Source: Penelope pileata
Lineage: Eukaryota; Chordata; Aves; Galliformes; Cracidae
Reading direction: 5' to 3'
NCBI GenBank assembly: GCA_013396635.1
Contig: WBMW01005916.1
Span: 310,994 to 374,993 of the forward strand
DNA length: 64,000 nt
Shown piece by piece: positions 39,883 through 53,265 of the stretch. Each line of letters begins with the position of its first letter. Positions within the stretch are counted from its first letter, which is position 1. The notes beneath the pieces are model-generated. The model had not been told where the DNA came from and made no database searches. It was given only the letters and a program-made list of their open reading frames with translations. The position numbers were made by a program, and so were the translations under genes.

Positions 39883-41992
39883 AAACATTCATATCTTTGA
39901 TTACAGCTTGAAGGAACTACATTTTAATATGCAATAAAACAATCTGCTTCAGAATTTAAGCATAAAACAAAATAGCCTCCTCCTCCTACCTACCCAAAAC
40001 TTCCCTGAATCCTTCAGACAACAACGAAAAAAAGACAAGAAGAAATGCAGAAGAGCACCTTATCAACACCCTAGAATGTGCCCTCACAACTTCTTCCTTT
40101 TGCCAAGACTGTCCATTGCCTTCTAGAGTTTCTGCCCTCAGTGAAATCCTGTACAGAGCAAGTACAGCAAAGGCTTTCATGGGAAAAATAAGCACGTTCA
40201 CTCCAAGTTATACTCTCAGTTTTGCAGAATGAGATAATTAGCTTCCCCAAATGGAAATTACATCTCTTCTGGGTCACGGTATTCCTTTTAAATAAAATCT
40301 TTCTTACTTAAAACATACGCATTAGAGCTAGTTCGATGTATGTTCTTCCTGTTCTCTGTTCCTTCAAAGAAAGGGTTAATTACAGTATGCAGAAAGTCCA
40401 ACACACACTTACACTGCATGCTAACAACGTCCTAAATGATAGAGAAGACAGAGGTATCTGGAATGGGACTTAATAAGAACTGTTACCGCAAAACCACAAT
40501 CGTTGCAACCACAAGTCATCTGACAGCTACCTGTATGAGCATGAAGTCCCACCACTGCTTTGAATTTCCCCTCTGCACATGGCCCTGACATCCACATCCC
40601 AGCATACACTCCCCATCACTAAATGCCAACGCCCCTTGAAGCAGGGGACTCTCACACTGCATTTGTACAATTCCTAGAAGAACACCTTCCTAAGTCCTGG
40701 CTGGGGGCTCTGCTGTGCAAATAAAAGCAGGATATGACAATGTACATAAAATCCATTCACATTAAGCTCCCTGTACTTAAGTAAACATTACTTATAAGTG
40801 CATCTTGCACTTTACTCTTCTACTTGCAGAATACTGCAACATAAGAGAGTGTAATGTAATGGATTAGTGAACCGAATCTCTGAAATGTACCAGGGTAGAT
40901 CACGTCGTATTAATAGCAGCAATCTGGCTTTTTTAATGCCTTTCATAAAGAAGAAAGTTAAATACTAGTCAGTGTTAAACCAATAACAGCAGCTATGTCA
41001 AACATGCTGGGCTCGCTCAGTGAACAGTTAGAATGAGAAGTGTTAGAACGCAAGGGCTTCAGCAGTGCAAGACGACCTTACACAACCAGAGAATACCTTA
41101 CCCAACAGGGAGATTGTACACAGTACTGTCCAAGGAGTAAGAACAAATCATTCTTTCACCTTTAAATTATTTTTCTGCAACAGCAGGGTCAGCCTTAATC
41201 AGAACGCTTTTGCTTACAATACACTTGAAAAGGCAAGAACAGCTAATGCAGTGACCCAAACTAAATGCCAGCTCCATCATCGTGAGTCGATGTCAGCCCC
41301 CCATTAGCATTAAAGCCTTTGTAATAAGTAGGTTCACTCTCTATAAGAGGTATGTCTCGCCATGCAAAAAGATTCAGGATGCGCCCAAGTGGAACAAATG
41401 TGAAGATATCTCACCCAGAATGAATTTTACGTGAATGATCAATCCTAGGAAATGTACGTGCTACAGATCCCTGTCCTATGTCTGTGAGCAAGAATAAAAC
41501 CTCAAAGCAGGTCAGCAGGAAAGGAAGAACATTAGTTCTACAGCCAGAACTTCTATTACAGGCACAAGTTGGTATTGAGGCCATACGGTGACTCCCACGA
41601 GGATATGCCAACCTGTATGACAGGGGTTTCTCACGCTTTCTTGCTCTTATCAGTCTATTGAAGTTATGGCCAGAACAGCTTCTCCACGTCTGATACTCAC
41701 AGGACTCCTTCTAATTTCCTATCCTCAAGCATCACAGTTAGACTTTGTGCCACGGAGTAAGTTTCACCCCATCATCCCCCACACCTTTAGTAATTACTTC
41801 AACTCAACCCACACTGGTGGGGTGAGGTAGCACTCCCACTGCTCCCTCGGCTGCGTGTTGAAATAGCCAACGCTGCCATGTTTGGGCCAGCTCTCATGTT
41901 CTTGATCTGCTTCACAGATCAAGCATCTTCACGGAGACAAGTCTCAGACACAAGTTGCCAAAAAGTGATAGGAATGAAGTACTTCCAGACAT
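39883..41992. other. Non-coding DNA, nothing recognised
   Basis: AT-rich DNA with frames no longer than 80 codons and no recognisable repeats beyond short A/T runs. Confidence 0.65.
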
Positions 41993-42414
41993 AGGGCCAC
42001 AAAGATGATTAGGGCCTGGAGCATCCCCCTTATGAGGAAAGGCTGAGAGACCTGGGGCTGTTCAGCCTGGAGAAGACTAAGGGGGATCTTACAAATGGTT
42101 ATAAATATCTAAAGGGCAGGAGTCAAGCGGATGGGGCCAGGCTCTTTTCAGTCGCGTGCAGTGACAGGACAAGGGGCTGTGGGCACAAACTGGAACATAG
42201 GAAGCTCCATACAAACATGAGAAAAACTTTATCTTGAGGATGACAGAGCACTGAAACAAGCTGCCCAGAGAGGTTGCGGAATCTTCTTCTCTGGAGACAG
42301 TCAAAACCCACCTGGACACTCCACTGTGCAACCTGCTGTAGGGAACCTGCTTCAGCAGGAGGGTTGGACTGGATCATCTCCAGAGGTCCCTTCCAACCTC
42401 CAAGATTCTGTGAT
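41993..42414 (+). mobile_element. CR1 LINE 3' fragment, longest copy here
   Basis: This copy retains about 420 bases. In order it shows GGGCCACAAAGATGATTAGGG, CTGAGAGACCTGGGGCTGTT, CAGCCTGGAGAAGAC, a TATAAATATCTAAAGGGCAGG block, GATGGGGCCAGGCTCTTTTC, GTGACAGGACAAGGGGCTGT, GGGCACAAACTGGAACA, TGCCCAGAGAGGTTG, CACCTGGACACTCC and the GGTCCCTTCCAACC tail with a single ATTCTGTGAT. This is the known order of the end of CR1 ORF2 and its 3' UTR. Frames across it are interrupted and it has no function of its own. Insertion is in plus orientation. Confidence 0.97.
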
Positions 42415-44691
42415 ATGGACAGATTGTAGCCAAGAGAAACATTAATGCAGCCATAAATTGGGGAACTTACAGGGATTTAGCCCTGACTGGCACTGGCAGG
42501 AGCTGCACACAGGCTTTTCAGGCTCACAGTTCTGGATATATCTGACCTGTAGTTAAGACGACCTTAACCAACCCCTGCCTGTCCCCTATCTTCATGGCTA
42601 TCTGCCTCCAATACACAAAGTGTTCATACGTATTGTTCATATCATTTCTGACTCCTGACTTACCCTTCTAGCACTCAGAGTGGATAGCTTACCTAAAAGA
42701 GAAGAAAGGTAATGCAGAGAGAGGTTCAAAAGCAGGCACATATACTAGAGGAATGGCTGGGGGAGCTCAAGACAATGTGAATTGCTATTCTGAAATTCTC
42801 CCTAATTCCACTGATGGCTGGAGCATCTTCACCTATCACATCAGCATAACACTAGCCTTGCAAAGACTGAACTCAGCCACTTGAAAGATACCATAGGTTT
42901 TCTGAGTGCATCTATCACTTATGTTAAACCATCAAGGATACAATACTAATCCCTAGAAAATAATAAACTGAGTTGTCCTGTTATATTGTTATTTACGCAG
43001 CCAGCAGTGTTGTGCCAAAAGATCTTAACAGGATTTGAAAGTGTCCTCTCAGCAGGCTGCCATAAACATTTTGCTTCACTTAGAGAAAGCTGACTAGTGT
43101 AGTTTATACTGCATAAGTCACACCAGCCCATTCAAGGACACTTCTGTGGACTGGGTGCCAGACAGGAGTACAAGCTCTGGAATTATCATTAAAGAAAAAT
43201 AGATAAATAATAATAAAAAAATCCCCTTTGCCTTCTTCTTTCATGTTTCTGAAGTGTTCATTTAGTACTTCTAGTGATTCTTTTGATCAGTGACCCAAGC
43301 TGTATGCTAAAAAGCAAGTGGTAGTTAAAAAGAAAAGGGCCAGAGGCCTTGGAAGTGTTAGACAAATATCTTCCCATACAAAACATATTTTTCCATACAA
43401 ATGAAGGGATGTAATATGAAGAGAAATGCTACAGCCAGCCCAGTACATCTATTTGCTAAGCCTCAAAGAATATCATCAGCATTTCAATGCCCAAAATAAA
43501 ATGAAAATGGCATCCTCCAGTAATAGAGAAAAAGATCAAAGGGGGTGGGGGAGTATCTTTTGCAAATAACAGAAAAGATTAATAGCCATCTTCAGCTCTC
43601 CTAATGCTTCTAAAAACAAGCAATAGAAAGAAAAACATTTTGTTGCTTAATTGCTGGATAACTTAGAAAACAGTCACTAGAATTGTTTTTTTTTTTTTCC
43701 TAATTAACAAGAAGAAAAACAGAGGTTCTTGTAAGGCAACATTAGCATCTTGTCATATACAACAAAACAAAAGCCATAGTTGTTCCTAGAAATTAGGAAA
43801 CTTGAAAATGATTACAATGTGCATAGGAGAGAGATGCTGTCATGCACTGATGCTTCACTGGAAAAGTTTTTGACAGTAACAACAAACTTCACTTTTTTCA
43901 TGTGATCTTTCACTAGCCTAATTTTCACAGCTTGACACTGAGCAAGCTCCTGTTTCCAAGCATGCAGGGATTTTCTTGGAGAGATGTTGAGTTGTGCACC
44001 TCAGCACCCAACACTGTCCTCTGGAGTCTGTAACTGCACAACATAACAGCCACATCCCTGCACAACTTTGGGCTGGCTTCTAGAACAGGACCTACATGAC
44101 TCGGGAGTAATGGGAAACAATCAGCCACACACGGGCCAATCAGTGGGGACGCCAGAGTGCCAGAATGACCAATGCCATATTTAGCATGTGAATTTGAAAA
44201 CACTAAGGTTACAGAGAAATCATTATATTTACACTGGGAACTGGAATAATTGCTACTGGGCTGGTACTGGTAGCCTCAGTAACATCACTCTGTGGAGCAG
44301 GCTTACAGATAAAAGAGAACAAGAATTTTATCACTTCATAATAGAAGCAAACCCAAATTTTCAGGCTCTATCAATACCAAAAATTCCAGACTCTTCCACT
44401 TTACATAAACTTAACTTTGTTCTTCTGAGAGGGAATTGACAGCTTTCTTCAGAAAAAGAGCCAAATGTATAAGATAGAAAACAATACAGTTTTGTTCAAA
44501 GTTTTAATAGTGACACAGGAACTGTACATAAAACACTACAAGTCACAGGGTAATGGTAATGGTACCCATTACCTTTTCACTCTATTTTCCACCATCTGGC
44601 CTGATGTGATACTGAAAACATGAGTATTTCAACTTTTAACATTCTATGAATGAATTTAATACTATTAATGGCTCCTAAACAAACACACTTT
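42415..44691. other. Non-coding DNA, nothing recognised
   Basis: Ordinary AT-rich sequence between two CR1 copies. The longest frame is 92 codons on the minus strand (43925-44203) and carries no known motif. Poly-T near 43686 and a small hairpin near 44555 are the only structures. Confidence 0.65.
44555..44573. repeat. Short inverted repeat, 8-bp arms, 3-nt spacer
   Basis: GGTAATGG, TAC, then CCATTACC. It is preceded by another GGTAATGG-like unit, so the left arm is tandemly duplicated. Minor structure. Confidence 0.7.
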
Positions 44692-44785
44692 GGGGGTTGG
44701 AAGGAACCTTTAAAGATAATTTAGTCATTCCCCCTGTCGCCATGGGCAGAGATATCTTTCACTGGATCAGGTTGCTGTCCATATA
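44692..44785 (-). mobile_element. Decayed CR1 LINE 3' fragment
   Basis: On the plus strand the order GGGGGTTGGAAGGAACCTTT, AAAGATAATTTAGTC, CCCCCTGTCGCCATGGGCAG, AGATATCTTTCACTGGATCA, GGTTGCTGTCC is the reverse complement of the CR1 3' region, of the type with a CCATGGCAG block rather than the GGGAACCTGC block. The terminal octamers are eroded. It is therefore a separate, older insertion than the ATTCTGTG copies. Confidence 0.85.
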
Positions 44786-45295
44786 ACACCTCATACAATT
44801 TATTCAGCATACAGTCATTGGTTTTCAGCATGGAAAAACAACCTGAAGAAAGAGAACAAATTAGAGGGACAATCACTGCGCTTAACAAAGTGCCCCTCCA
44901 TTTTGCAATGTTCCACATTGCAATGCTTACATCCCTCAGTTTACTACTCCATTAAAACACCCACTAAGAATTTTCAGCATTCTCTATTCCATTTATTTTG
45001 AGGTGGATAAAGAAGTATTGAAGCTTCCAGCAAGTTTGTAAATTTGAGCACATCTAGGATCATGCCTATTCAAGCAACTTGCTCCCCTGAAGCTTGTTCT
45101 TCAAAGTTAAAAAGACCATATGACCTATTACAATACAAAAACATGGGAATAAACCGAATAGAGTAACTGCCAGCCAGAATGTTCAGGAATTAAATAATAC
45201 AACGTTTGTTTCTGAATTCCTTTCAAGTTAATTCTGTACAGCAGAAAGAATTCTAAACAGAATCAATTTGTTGCACATTCTGCTGTCATCTAACA

Positions 45296-45325
45296 AGTTT
45301 GTAAATCTTTATAGATTTGCAAGTT
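45296..45325 (+). repeat. Imperfect inverted repeat, 13-bp arms, 4-nt spacer
   Basis: AGTTTGTAAATCT, TTAT, AGATTTGCAAGTT. Ten of 13 pairs are Watson-Crick and the other three are G-T, so pairing is complete only in RNA. It is too short for a typical microRNA precursor. Confidence 0.65.
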
Positions 45326-46106
45326 AAAATAAATGCACAGTTTATATTTGATGCTGGCAGAGCTCCAGGTACTATTAACCAGGCAATCCATCACACTTGG
45401 GGGAGAAAAAGAAAATAAATATAACCAACAGAATAAATTATGTGCAACTTTGCGCATTGCTTAGAAGAAGATTTAACAAGCATTTGTATGCACAAGTATA
45501 ATCTGTTCTGGTTTTCCTGCAGTAATATAACATTTGTAAAAACACCATCTGAGCAGCATCTGCTATACAATAGCCAATAAATCTATTCCTTTCATTTCAG
45601 CCTCTGCTTAGGAGTCAGTGTCCTCTAAGTCTTTTATAAAACAAAATAATTTTAGTAGATAACGTTCGTAGAGAAATTTTATAATAGTCACTCCAGTTGC
45701 TCTCTCTAGAGCTCACCAGTAACAAATATTCTGCTCCCCCAGGTCACTACCAATGCACATTCTGCCAGGCAGATCTCACACAATGAGCGTCCTCTGCAAA
45801 ACTTGTGATGCTTGCCTTGTTCCCAAGATAATCTACAGAAAGCAGCTGTATCAAGTAGCATGGCCGACAGCCACCACCACACAAAATAGTATTGAAAAAG
45901 ACATTCCGATACATCACTGGATAGAAGAATTTTCTAACCATGTTCCCAGTGGACTGAAAAAACACTGTATATAGTAGCCTGACACAGTGCCAAATACTGT
46001 CAAACAGCTGTTTCAGGTGCTGCTGTCAAGCTGGAACGAATGTGCTATCCAAACCCTCACACATGCACTCGTTAGCCTCACAGCATTCCCTTTCTTAACA
46101 GCTGCC

Positions 46107-46122
46107 TTTTTTTTTTTTTTTT
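46107..46122 (+). repeat. Poly-T run (16)
   Basis: A homopolymer followed by GGACTGGGGGG. No transposon or retrocopy is recognised on the minus side of the run. Confidence 0.85.
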
Positions 46123-49100
46123 GGACTGGGGGGACTAATGAGGATATAGATATGAAGCTCAAAAATACATCAAAAGATCAAAAGGGAATTTTAAAAACTT
46201 CTGTCATCAAAGGAGTTAATCTAAGCTTTGAAGATTTACCCTCATGTGGTATTCTCCCAAGAGCTGCAGGATAGGTTTATGGTGAGATCCCTCTCCATCA
46301 GTCTTCCTGCTCTTTCTAAACCAGACCCATGACTGTGAGTCACCGTGCTGTCTGTAAAGTCCTCACAATTGCACTCATTTACTGTATAACCATGTGAACT
46401 ACCAAGTATATTTGCACGCAGTTCAGGCAGAGCCCAGAATTACTACACCACAGTAAAGAGAACACCTACTTGTAAAGCAAAAACAATTTGGCAAGAGGCT
46501 CAAGAGGGAGGGCAGAGAACATTTCCTCCCACCATAGCCCCATTACACTTTAAGACTGCATCTGTCCTTGTGATGTACATGAAACTATGACACCTCCTCC
46601 CAAACTGGCTTTGCCACATGATTTTACTACCATAGTCTGAAAACAGAAGATTCTTTATTAAATTCTGTGGTATATTTTCAGCCTTATGTCCCTTAAAATC
46701 TGGATAAACACAGTGATTTCTAATAAATGGACGATATATTAAGTACAAGGCAAGTAAAAAGTTACAGTGGGTATATTAATTGAGAGGAAATAATCATCCT
46801 GAAGATGAGAAAAACGTTTGATAAATTTTGGAGGAAAGAAATCCTAGGAAAAGATAGCTAAATTCTAAGGGAAGGTGCTTGAAAGGAAAGTGACAGCATG
46901 CCAACAGCCATAGCTGTTAGATTTAATAATCACGCCTATTCATTATGTTAGGTGATTGTATGTGTGTGTTCATAATTCTTCATAAAAAATAACAGCGCTC
47001 ATAATCAAGAAAAGTTTACGTTCTCTTTTAGGGCACAGTTTTTTCCATCATTAACTCTGAATGTCAGTGGGGCAAGTTTCCAACGTTGTTCCTTTTCACT
47101 ATACTTTAATTACAACGGATATCAAATGTTTCTGATTTTTTAAGGCCAGTGGATGACTCAAACCCATCTCAACTTTTACATTTCTCCTGTTGAATCACAG
47201 TTTTAGGAGCACACCACACTTTCTTATGGTGTCCCAGCAATAACATGATGAAAGTAAGCAATCTTTATTTGTTACAGACGAGCTGCATTTCTTGAAAGCG
47301 ATGCAAAGCACAGGAACTGGAAGTGCATTCCAAGAGTCAGTGAAGCTCTTAAGCAACTGATCTCAAGGTCATATTTGGCCCTGCACCTCTGAAGGCTGCC
47401 CAAGAAACGCTGAGCAGATTGCCTTAGAAGTTTATAATTAAGTGATACCATCCTTGCCCCTGTGTTCTGCAAAGCCGTAATCCAATTCACTTGTGATAAA
47501 CTACCTGTTCTTCAGCCTCATAACTCAGCCACTGAACATTCAATTATTCTATCATAAAACAAATGGGCAATGATATTGCTGTTGTTATAATTCCTAGACC
47601 AAAAAAAAGTTAAACTTGCTAAGTGAAAACAACTAATTACCTCTCAGCTCATGGTAAAATGGTAGCAGGTAATCAGATGAACACGTCATTTCAGTCAAGT
47701 AGCTAGTAAATGGATGGTAGTCCTTGTGATATATGACTTGATATGGTTCTGGGCAAATTACAGAAAATAATAACAGTTGTTCTTTTTGAAGCTTTCTTGA
47801 CCTTTCTTCCTATGGAAATTGGGCCACTCAGAAGATAATACTCCCAATGCCAGCTTTTCTCCCTCCCTTGGAGCACCTCATTTATCTCCAAGCTTGAGCA
47901 AAACCACAGAACTTGTGCTTGAGATTGTGGCGATACTGCATCAACTTTGCCCTTCTAAATAAAATACAACAATAACCTGACACAACTTACAATGGGGTCA
48001 CAACAATCAGATTTTAATTGGGACAGAGGGAAAAGGCAGATCGCCTTCAAGACAGCACCATCTGATCTTTGTCCCTGTATTGTCTTCCTAACGTTCTCCT
48101 TTTATAAGAAGGACACGCATACATAGGATGTCATTTCTTTAATATTTTCTAGATATTTATCTGGCAGCCTGGTGGTACTGAAATCCTTGATGTAGGAAAT
48201 ACAAAATGATGGACAAATTAGCAACATTGATGGTACTAACACAGCAGCAATCTTGTCTTTGTGTCCCATGCTGTGTGATATGCAGAAATTCTGTGTGTCC
48301 TGAGAGAGAGGGGCTTCATTTGGGTAGTCTCCTACTAGAGATACAAGAAAGGATGATAGTTCAGTGTGTCAGTGTGGTCCAGCTACTAACATAGAATTAA
48401 ATCTTTCCAAGGTTCATTCTCAGTTCCTACTTGTGAGATCGAGTGATCTGGGGAGTAAGAGGGCACAGAGAAGTTCCCAGTCCCACCTCAAATAAAACAT
48501 CAAACATCAGAGCTAGTGCTTTCAGAATCTCTCTATAGTTCTTACTGGTACTGCAGTTTATCACCAAAGCATTCCCACTTTTCCAGAATGCTAAAAGAGC
48601 TACTCCCATCTTCTTGAAGTTTAGCACGACAGCCAACAGAAGTTAACACACATCCAAAACAAGATACAGATACTCAGGTTTCCTTCATCCAAAGTAATTC
48701 TGCTCAACAGCAATGTGGAACCTGGGTATGAAACCTTCCTTACATGAGCCAACCAGTTTAATTTTTTAGCTTATAAAATCCCACAAGAATCTTAATGACA
48801 AAAAATGATGTGGTCCTCTCTTCCCTATCTAATGCACAGAAGAAAATTTCCATGGTAGATTTCCCCAAGAAGCACATGAGGACAATACTCAGCATGATCA
48901 AAACATACAATGCTGTCTACTGAAACATCAAGATACAGTTTGCCTTCACCAGAGGCAACGTGAGCTTTGAAGCACTCCTCTCCCCCAGTCCACTCCCTGC
49001 CGTGTGCTCCATTCCCTGGGTTGCCTAGACCTTCCTCTCAGTTGTACCATCCCTCATAGCTCTTTGTTGGACCACCCAGTACACTAGATCAACAATCTAA

Positions 49101-49223
49101 GCATTTTTGCTATCATTATCTTGGGTCTTGTCCAGTTTTCTGTTTTGGATCTGCACAGGTGGTCTCACAAACTATTATGTTTGTGTACAAGCGATGACAG
49201 AGTAGAACCAAGGGGCCCAAGAT

Positions 49224-49233
49224 GGGGGGGGGG
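49224..49233 (+). repeat. Poly-G run (10)
   Basis: Ten G residues in an AT-rich neighbourhood. The exact length may be a sequencing uncertainty. Confidence 0.85.
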
Positions 49234-52200
49234 TAAAAAATGCAGTCTAGAAAAATATAAATCTCTGCGATTTTAACCACTCTTTCAAGAAGCTGAGCAT
49301 TATGTAATGGCTTTTCAGCACAACACTGATCTCGTAAGTCCAGACAAAATCTTAGAGAAATCTAGGCAAATATTTAGCACAGTTCTCAACTTCTAAACAT
49401 TTAAATCAACGTTCTAAATTTGGAGTCTTAATAGCTGGCAGTTTTCCTCAGAGTAAAATTTGTTATATTCAGAACAGTGCCTAAGAGGCTAAGTACCAGA
49501 ATCCCAAACAGAGAAGTACTTACTGGCATTTATAGCGATATTTATTCTAGAATTTCTTTCAGTGGATAATTATTTGGCTGAAAAAATTCTACTGTGATGA
49601 GACAATGTAGCTTTTGAAGGGATTTTCTCCTGGACGTTTAGTCCAGACATTTTGTATTTGTTCTAAAGTTTCAATGCAAAGCAGTAAGATGGAAAAACAA
49701 AAAGCAACCAAGCCTCTGTCTGTAAAATCAGGTTGACTTTGTGGAACAATATAAACAACAATAAACCTTAAATTCTTGTTGCAGGCAGAGATCTAAAATA
49801 GCAAATGCCTCCATGTGTTTTACAAAACCAAGAATATTTTTATGAAGTATAAGCTGTAAAACAAGATGAAAAAAAGAGCACACTAGAATAAGTGCTTGAA
49901 AAAAAAATTATCCTACTGATAGCTGGAAATAAAACAAGAACTGCTGTGTGTGAACATTCACGGTAAAGCATACCAAGATCCTAAGCTCAGCCCTTCATTC
50001 AGTGATATTTAAAAAATGATTCATTGTTATGATTGATAAAGGTCACAGCCTACCCATCCCTAAAATTGCAGCCTTCGCTTAGTCTGTGAAGCTTTGTCCC
50101 TGTAACACAGTTTTTGCCACCAGAGATTTATCTGCAGACACTCAGTGCAAGCCAGGAAAACTCCATTATTTTGTTTTTAACAGCAATATCATCTCCTTAA
50201 AAACCACAAGCCCTCAGCTAACAGATAACTACCACCAAAATATCACTGCAGTAACAACGGCTTTTCTATACTGTGTAGCGAATGAACTCCACGTTGTGCT
50301 CTGCAGCCTTGCTTTCTCACACACAAGAGCAACTGGTGTGACTGGATATGACTGGAGCAGGCCATGATTTCCTTTCAGTCCACTTGCCCAAGATTTCTTC
50401 TCAAGGAAACCATGGCAGAGGGAATACTAGCTGGGACACAGTCAAGGCATACATCAGATGTAGGTGTTTGGAAAGAATACTTTGGCTGCGCACTTCAGAT
50501 TTCGCCTTTCTTATTTGTGTTGGAGTCTGGCTGTGCTCCAGATCTGATCCCTTCGTCCACACACTTCCACAGCCTCATGATTTCACGCTCCGCTTTGGGT
50601 GAGGTGAGAGAGAGAGAGTGCAGGGCTCCTTCTGGATCTGTCAGAAAGGCCTGATCCAGAGGGCTTAATAAAATAGACATTTTAATAAGGTAGAATGAGA
50701 GGAGGAATATATACAGAGTAAATCTCGGGAGGGGAACCCCACATTTGCATGGCATCAGCCAGATACAAGTTGCTACAAGATACAAGTGAATACAAGCTGC
50801 TCCTTTCTGGTCATTCGAGCTATATGATATGAGGTCCTTACAAGAAAACAGCTCTACTCATCACTTCCACTATCAAAGAGAAAGGTCATTCTCATGAGAT
50901 CATCCCATGCCATCATCAGATAAAGGCAAGGCAAGTGGCACCATGCTGGTGCTGCGCGGAGGCAGCGCTGGGCAGGGGCTGGCAACCTTGCTGCCAGCCA
51001 GGGACAGTCAGTCCTGCTGCGTGGCTCACTGGCTGCCCAAGGCACGACGGCCTCCAGGTGAGGATCACTGCTCCCGGTCAGCCTGACCCACAGCCCAGAG
51101 CTGCCCGACTGCCACCTCCACATCTCCAGCACAAAACATTAGGGTGGTGGTAAAGGTTCTCATTCCCCTATTCACATGCATTGACAAGTAGGTAATGCTT
51201 ATCCTACAGGAAGAATAGCACCTACACGTTACACTCCTGCCTGGAGGAAAGAAAGAAACACAGGCGGCCACTGTACGGGAAGAGGATCAGATGGGCGAAG
51301 ACATTGCAAGCCCAGCTATAACGAAGGAAACACTTCAGAAGACATCTCCAGGGGGGCTGAAAGCCATGGACTTTGACAGGAACAATCTGTCAAGAGGAGG
51401 TCTCTGGAGCTGGCCCACCACAAGATAGGGTCACACAAGCAAACACAAGGAGCCAGCTGAGCAACATTCCCTTTCATACTAAGGAAGGGGCCACCCACAC
51501 TGCCCCTCACTGCTCATACCTCACGTGAACTTGACAGCGTGTGCTTTCAAGTACCCAGCAAGCAAAAGGAGGGAGGTGCCAAGGATGACGCTGACCCATC
51601 TGAGAGCATCTGGAGCCCTTAGAAACACAGCAGGACTGCTACCACACAGGTCACAAGGAACAGTCAGGAGTGTGGATGATTTCAGAGATGTTCATTTTTC
51701 TTCACTTTGATGCCCTTTCTTTTTTGAAAACAGCAATTCTCCCTGACTTCTGATGTTTTTTGGTTTAATTTCACAAACTTGTGACTTGTAATACTAGGTA
51801 ACACCAGAGCCATTAGGCATTACTTTAGTTCTAGCTATTAGAATGTCATTACAATGCAAAATACTTCTTAAGCAAAAGGAAAAAAAAAAAGCAACTTACT
51901 GTGTTATACTAAAAAATAATGATTAAAGAAAGAAACATATCTTTGTGTGCTTGCTGATAGGAGAGAATGAAATATTCAAGGAGTTGTGAGATTTACCCAT
52001 TCCAAATAATTCTGGGCTGCAAAAACACTAAGCAATGGAAAACAAAGCATGGTCTGTTTTTCCTTAGCATTCCTAATTCTTTCCTGCTAATCAAGCAATG
52101 AATAACACACCGCCCATATGTCCCACAACATATTATGCCAGAGAATGGAAAGGAAGTCTCTGCTTCACCTGTCTAGAGACTACAGCAGCTTCAACTGCTA

Positions 52201-53245
52201 CAGGCATCAGCTGCAAGGTGATACGCAATCAACATTAGTGTCCAGATGTGACTCTGTCCCCAGAGCATATACGTGTGAACCGTAACACGAAAACTGAACT
52301 TAGAGCAGCCCGATGTTGCAGTGCAGACCTATGTCTGCTGAGCAATCCCAATGACTTCTGTAGGACTTCAAGAGGAATCTACCTCGCACAAGCAACTGTG
52401 CAGTGTAAGATGTAACATTAAATAATAATTGGAAGTCACAGGATGCATCACATAAAACCAAAGTATTACACAGTGACTGTTCATCATAGCAAATAATAAA
52501 GTATGCTATTAAAAATCAGCATGCTTCGCTTCTTGACCAAAATCAGAGGGAAACATGCACCTCTGCAGGACTACATTAGAGATAGTTGAAAACTGAATCC
52601 CATCCACATGTCTGCTTGTGGGTGTAACGGCTGCATCCCCATTTTCTACTGAAGAAGAGAAAAATTCAAAACTCCCAGTCACTGCAAAGTGTGTTGGCTC
52701 CTACATCCTTCTTCCTTTGAAGCTGCCGCCCTGAAGGGGCATCAAAGGAGGCAACTTCTTGTTGTTGTGGCAGATCTAACAAAACCTGTTCATTTGAAAG
52801 ATTTTAACAGGCTCATAAAAGGTCATAACAGTATGCAAAAGGACTGGATAGGAGCAGAACATCAGCCTATCTTGCTTCAGCATCTGCAGGTGAGGCAGGA
52901 TGGGCCAGTGGAGGTCCTACAGCACTGGCAGCTTCCCACTGTAAAAACTGGGGTTGTCTTAGGCACAGCTGCAGGATGAGAGAGGCTGTAGATAGTTACA
53001 GGCTCTTCAGGAGACACAAGTTTGGCATAGACTGTACCAAAAGGCTTGCAACTGCATTTCTGATACATCTAGGGGATCTTCAGAGATATGGGGCTGCTTT
53101 ATTTCTCTTCTGAAGCAGAAGCCATTTGCCAGCTGTGGCTCTAGATCACAGTGCACCCACAGGGACTGGAATATTAATATTTAAGGAAAGGCCAGAATCT
53201 GATTTTTGTCATTGTTGTTCTCTTTTGTCAACCACAATCATAAAG

Positions 53246-53265
53246 AAAAAAAAAAAAAAAAAAAA
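53246..53265 (+). repeat. Poly-A run (20)
   Basis: Twenty A residues after CATAAAG. The sequence upstream lacks a clear AATAAA signal, so a retrocopy tail is not supported. Confidence 0.85.

Larger units (their letters stand above)
44786..52680. other. Non-coding AT-rich DNA with a small GC-rich patch
   Basis: No gene is recognised. Around 50930-51130 the composition becomes GC-rich, with open frames on both strands (minus 50854-51132, 92 codons; plus 50935-51153, 72 codons), neither with a motif I can name. The rest is AT-rich with frames under 100 codons. Confidence 0.6.
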
